This document shows, one piece after another, positions 25,492 to 27,040 of a stretch of 27,040 bases of DNA. Every line of letters begins with the position of its first letter. Within the stretch, counting starts at the first letter, position 1. The stretch lies in NCBI GenBank assembly GCA_964463245.1, contig CAYXBU010000022.1, forward strand, positions 1 through 27,040. The letters run 5' to 3'. Source of the DNA: CAMEON01 sp964463245. GTDB taxonomy: Bacteria > Bacillota > Clostridia > Oscillospirales > CAG-272. The translations under genes were made by a program, and so were the position numbers. The notes under the pieces were generated by a model, which did no database searches, was not told the origin of the DNA, and saw nothing but the letters and a program-made list of their open reading frames with translations.

Positions 25492-26586
25492 CTATTCGGC
25501 TCCGCCGTTGACGAAGACCGAGGAGCGCACGAATCCGTCGGTGGGGGGCGTACTGTCCGACAGGGCGGTCACCACCTGCTCGACGGCGATCCGCGCTTGG
25601 GTATACACATCCTGCTTGACATAGCCGCATTGGGTGCCGTCCAGAAGGTACGGGCGATCCGAGGGGGAGCACTCATGTCCCAGACACAGGGGGCAGGCCG
25701 CGAGGGGCAGACAGTTCCGCCGTCGCACCTTGGCGATGGCAGCCGAGGCGACATGGGTCACGCCGGAGCTGACATACAGGCAGTCCAGCTTGCCGTTCAA
25801 AATATCCGACTCGATGCGGGCGGCTAAGAATCCGGGGGTCAGCTTGCCGTCCGCCGCCAGACTTTGAACCTCCACGCGAATGGAGGGCTGTAGCTCGCGG
25901 ACAACGCGGGTAAAGCCGTCTATGCGCAGGCGGGCGGCGGTGGCCATGCGGCTGTCCTCGGACAGGAGGGCTAAGACACGGTGCATTCCGCTCAGCCGCG
26001 CCTCCAAGATACGGGCGGCATCCGCACCCTCCTTTTCGTGGTCGGCGCCGACATAGGCGGTCATGGGTCTCTCAAGGAGCCGTTGGGAGAAGGAGACATC
26101 CTCCGGCAGATCGTTGAAGAGCATGACGGGCAGCTCGGGCGGGAGGGAGTCCATGAAGTCACGGAAGGCGGGGTGGTCGATGGGGTAGACGATGTAGGCG
26201 CGGCAGCCCGCCTCGGCAAACCCGCCGAGGGCGGTCTCGATCTCGGTGTCATCGAGAGGAAAATGCAGGAAGCGGAAGATCGGCTCGATCCGTATGCCCT
26301 GCTGCTCCTGCAAGGCCTGCGCCGTGGACTTGATGCCGCGGATGGCCTCGTTCCAGAAGTAGGCGGGGTGCTCCGGCAGGAGGACTCCCAGTGTCAGGTC
26401 GCGGCTGTCGGACTGTCGCGGGGGACGGAGCTGCAGCTGCGCGGCCAGTGCCTCGACCCGCTGTCGGGTGCCCACCGAGAAGCCGGAGGAACCGTTCAGG
26501 ATCTTGTATACGCTGGAGACCGTCAGCCCGGTCTGCTCCGCGATCCGTCGGATCAGCATATGGTCGGTATATTTGCCGCTCGCCAT
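25492..26586 (-). CDS. LacI-family transcriptional regulator
   Basis: A 364-residue DNA-binding regulator with a sugar-sensing domain. The N-terminal helix-turn-helix reads IRRIAEQTGLTVSSVYKIL followed by FSVGTRQRVEALA (about 12-48), the LacI pattern. The hinge region (LRPPRQ) departs from the usual one. Residues about 64-364 form a periplasmic-binding-protein-like domain starting LTLGVLLPEHPAYFWNEAI. ATG 26586 is chosen because AGAGGTG precedes it; three further ATGs at 26607-26613 are in frame but lack such a site. It lies 61 bases upstream of the GH28-like gene on the same strand, so that gene is its likely target; effector unknown, perhaps a pectin sugar. It has a strong promoter and a terminator-separated upstream neighbour. 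Confidence 0.92.
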   Translation of the reverse strand: MASGKYTDHMLIRRIAEQTGLTVSSVYKILNGSSGFSVGTRQRVEALAAQLQLRPPRQSDSRDLTLGVLLPEHPAYFWNEAIRGIKSTAQALQEQQGIRIEPIFRFLHFPLDDTEIETALGGFAEAGCRAYIVYPIDHPAFRDFMDSLPPELPVMLFNDLPEDVSFSQRLLERPMTAYVGADHEKEGADAARILEARLSGMHRVLALLSEDSRMATAARLRIDGFTRVVRELQPSIRVEVQSLAADGKLTPGFLAARIESDILNGKLDCLYVSSGVTHVASAAIAKVRRRNCLPLAACPLCLGHECSPSDRPYLLDGTQCGYVKQDVYTQARIAVEQVVTALSDSTPPTDGFVRSSVFVNGGAE

Positions 26587-26621
26587 GGCGTCACCTCTTT
26601 TCCGCATCATCATGTAAATTC

Positions 26622-26650
26622 AGTATAACATGGTGAAAAATGAATGTCAA
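26622..26650 (-). promoter_or_regulatory. Promoter of the LacI-type regulator
   Basis: On the minus strand a perfect TTGACA (26645-26650), a 17-base spacer and TATACT (26622-26627) with TG upstream. A 7-bp dyad GCCCAAA/TTTGGGC (26661-26667 and 26682-26688) lies just upstream of the -35 and could be an operator. Confidence 0.8.
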
Positions 26651-26695
26651 TGTACGAATTGCCCAAACAGCGGGGCGAGAATTTGGGCATAAAGC

Positions 26696-26727
26696 GACAC
26701 GACCGTCGGTTCTCCGACGATCGTGTC
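26696..26727 (-). terminator. Terminator of the tmcAL gene
   Basis: GACACGACCGTCGG (26696-26709) and CCGACGATCGTGTC (26714-26727) form a 14-bp stem with one mismatch and a 4-base loop. On the minus strand it starts four bases after the stop and is followed by GCTTTATG. Confidence 0.75.
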
Positions 26728-26730
26728 AGG

Positions 26731-27040
26731 TCAATCAGGCAGGATGCAGGCACCCCGCCGCAGGGGGGCGGCGGCCTCGGTCGGGCGGGGCAGACAGAGG
26801 GTAAAGAGCGCGTCGGCGCGGCGGGACAGCTCGGTCACGCGACCTGCGGGGGCATCGGCGGGCTTGGTCACGACGGAGATGGTCTCCGTTCCGCCGGCCT
26901 TTGCGGCGGCGCGACACGAGGCGCGGTGCGAGGCGCGGTGCGAGGCGCGGTGCGCCCTAAGGAAGGCACAGCCGCGCGGCGTGGCGGCCAGCAGGGTGGT
27001 GTAGGTCGGCGAGGCGCGCAGGTCATCCTCGGTAACCCCC
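26731..27040 (-). CDS. tmcAL: C-terminal part of tRNA(Met) cytidine acetate ligase TmcAL (YlbM)
   Basis: The last 102 residues of a gene that runs in from beyond the window edge. TmcAL activates acetate with ATP and acetylates the wobble cytidine of elongator tRNA-Met. The visible part matches the TmcAL C-terminus: YTTLLAATPRGCAFLRAH (a variant of the family's LGFNERGRELL segment), ETISVVTKPAD, and the end segment RRADALFTLCLPRP. An in-frame 12-bp tandem array (26918-26953) inserts the repeated tetrapeptide HRAS between the first two. The nucleotide-binding N-terminus lies outside the window. The family assignment is inferred from this C-terminus only. Confidence 0.7.
   Translation of the reverse strand, partial: GVTEDDLRASPTYTTLLAATPRGCAFLRAHRASHRASHRASCRAAAKAGGTETISVVTKPADAPAGRVTELSRRADALFTLCLPRPTEAAAPLRRGACILPD
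26918..26953. repeat. Three exact 12-bp tandem copies inside tmcAL
   Basis: GAGGCGCGGTGC occurs three times in a row (26918-26929, 26930-26941, 26942-26953), in frame. On the minus strand it encodes the repeated tetrapeptide HRAS. Confidence 0.95.

Overview
The window looks like chromosomal DNA of a GC-rich, endospore-forming Clostridia-type Firmicute, probably a plant-fibre-associated Oscillospirales-like bacterium. The main evidence is a dpaA-dpaB pair (dipicolinate synthase, a spore enzyme), long-form HPF, strong sigma-A-type promoters with 17-base spacers, purine-rich Shine-Dalgarno sites and a TmcAL C-terminus. The taxonomic placement is inference; no 16S gene is present. It contains one run of 100 N (19666-19765), so it comes from a scaffolded draft assembly.

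Layout. Positions 1-6651, all minus: a sugar block of two GH127-family (DUF1680) hydrolases, rhamnulokinase RhaB and a PRPP synthetase cut by the window edge. Positions 6781-8566: hpf (minus) and a type II pantothenate kinase (plus) from divergent promoters. Positions 8765-12167, plus: alaS followed by a glycerophosphodiester phosphodiesterase-like gene, ending in a bidirectional terminator. Positions 12215-17171, minus: dpaB/dpaA (4-base overlap), a bifunctional NAD(P)H-hydrate repair enzyme, a D,D-carboxypeptidase and secG. Positions 17429-17665: a tRNA-Val(CAC) gene, then a long inverted repeat carrying an inverted copy of the tRNA 3' end. Positions 17938-21386, minus: two tandem paralogous lipoproteins with Thr/Glu/Pro-rich linkers and an extracellular metallo-beta-lactamase-fold domain; one also has a LamG-like C-terminal domain. 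Positions 21609-26586, minus: a 1273-residue surface protein with a GH28/pectate-lyase-like beta-helix and a Cys/TM/Arg C-terminal signal, preceded by a LacI-type regulator. Positions 26731-27040, minus: the C-terminus of TmcAL.

How the parts fit. GH28-like enzyme, two GH127 enzymes and rhamnulokinase together suggest pectin-type substrates: a surface protein attacks galacturonan or rhamnogalacturonan backbones, imported arabino-oligosaccharides are trimmed in the cytoplasm, and rhamnulose is phosphorylated. The two sugar loci are about 15 kb apart, so joint regulation is not shown. The remaining genes are housekeeping or sporulation genes.

The least conventional parts are the duplicated surface MBL lipoproteins with a conserved promoter and dyad, the tRNA-mimicking inverted repeat after tRNA-Val, and the tripartite C-terminal signal of the GH28-like protein. 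The N gap is flanked by identical 55-base sequences; removing the Ns and one copy restores an intact reading frame, so the break is probably an assembly artefact.
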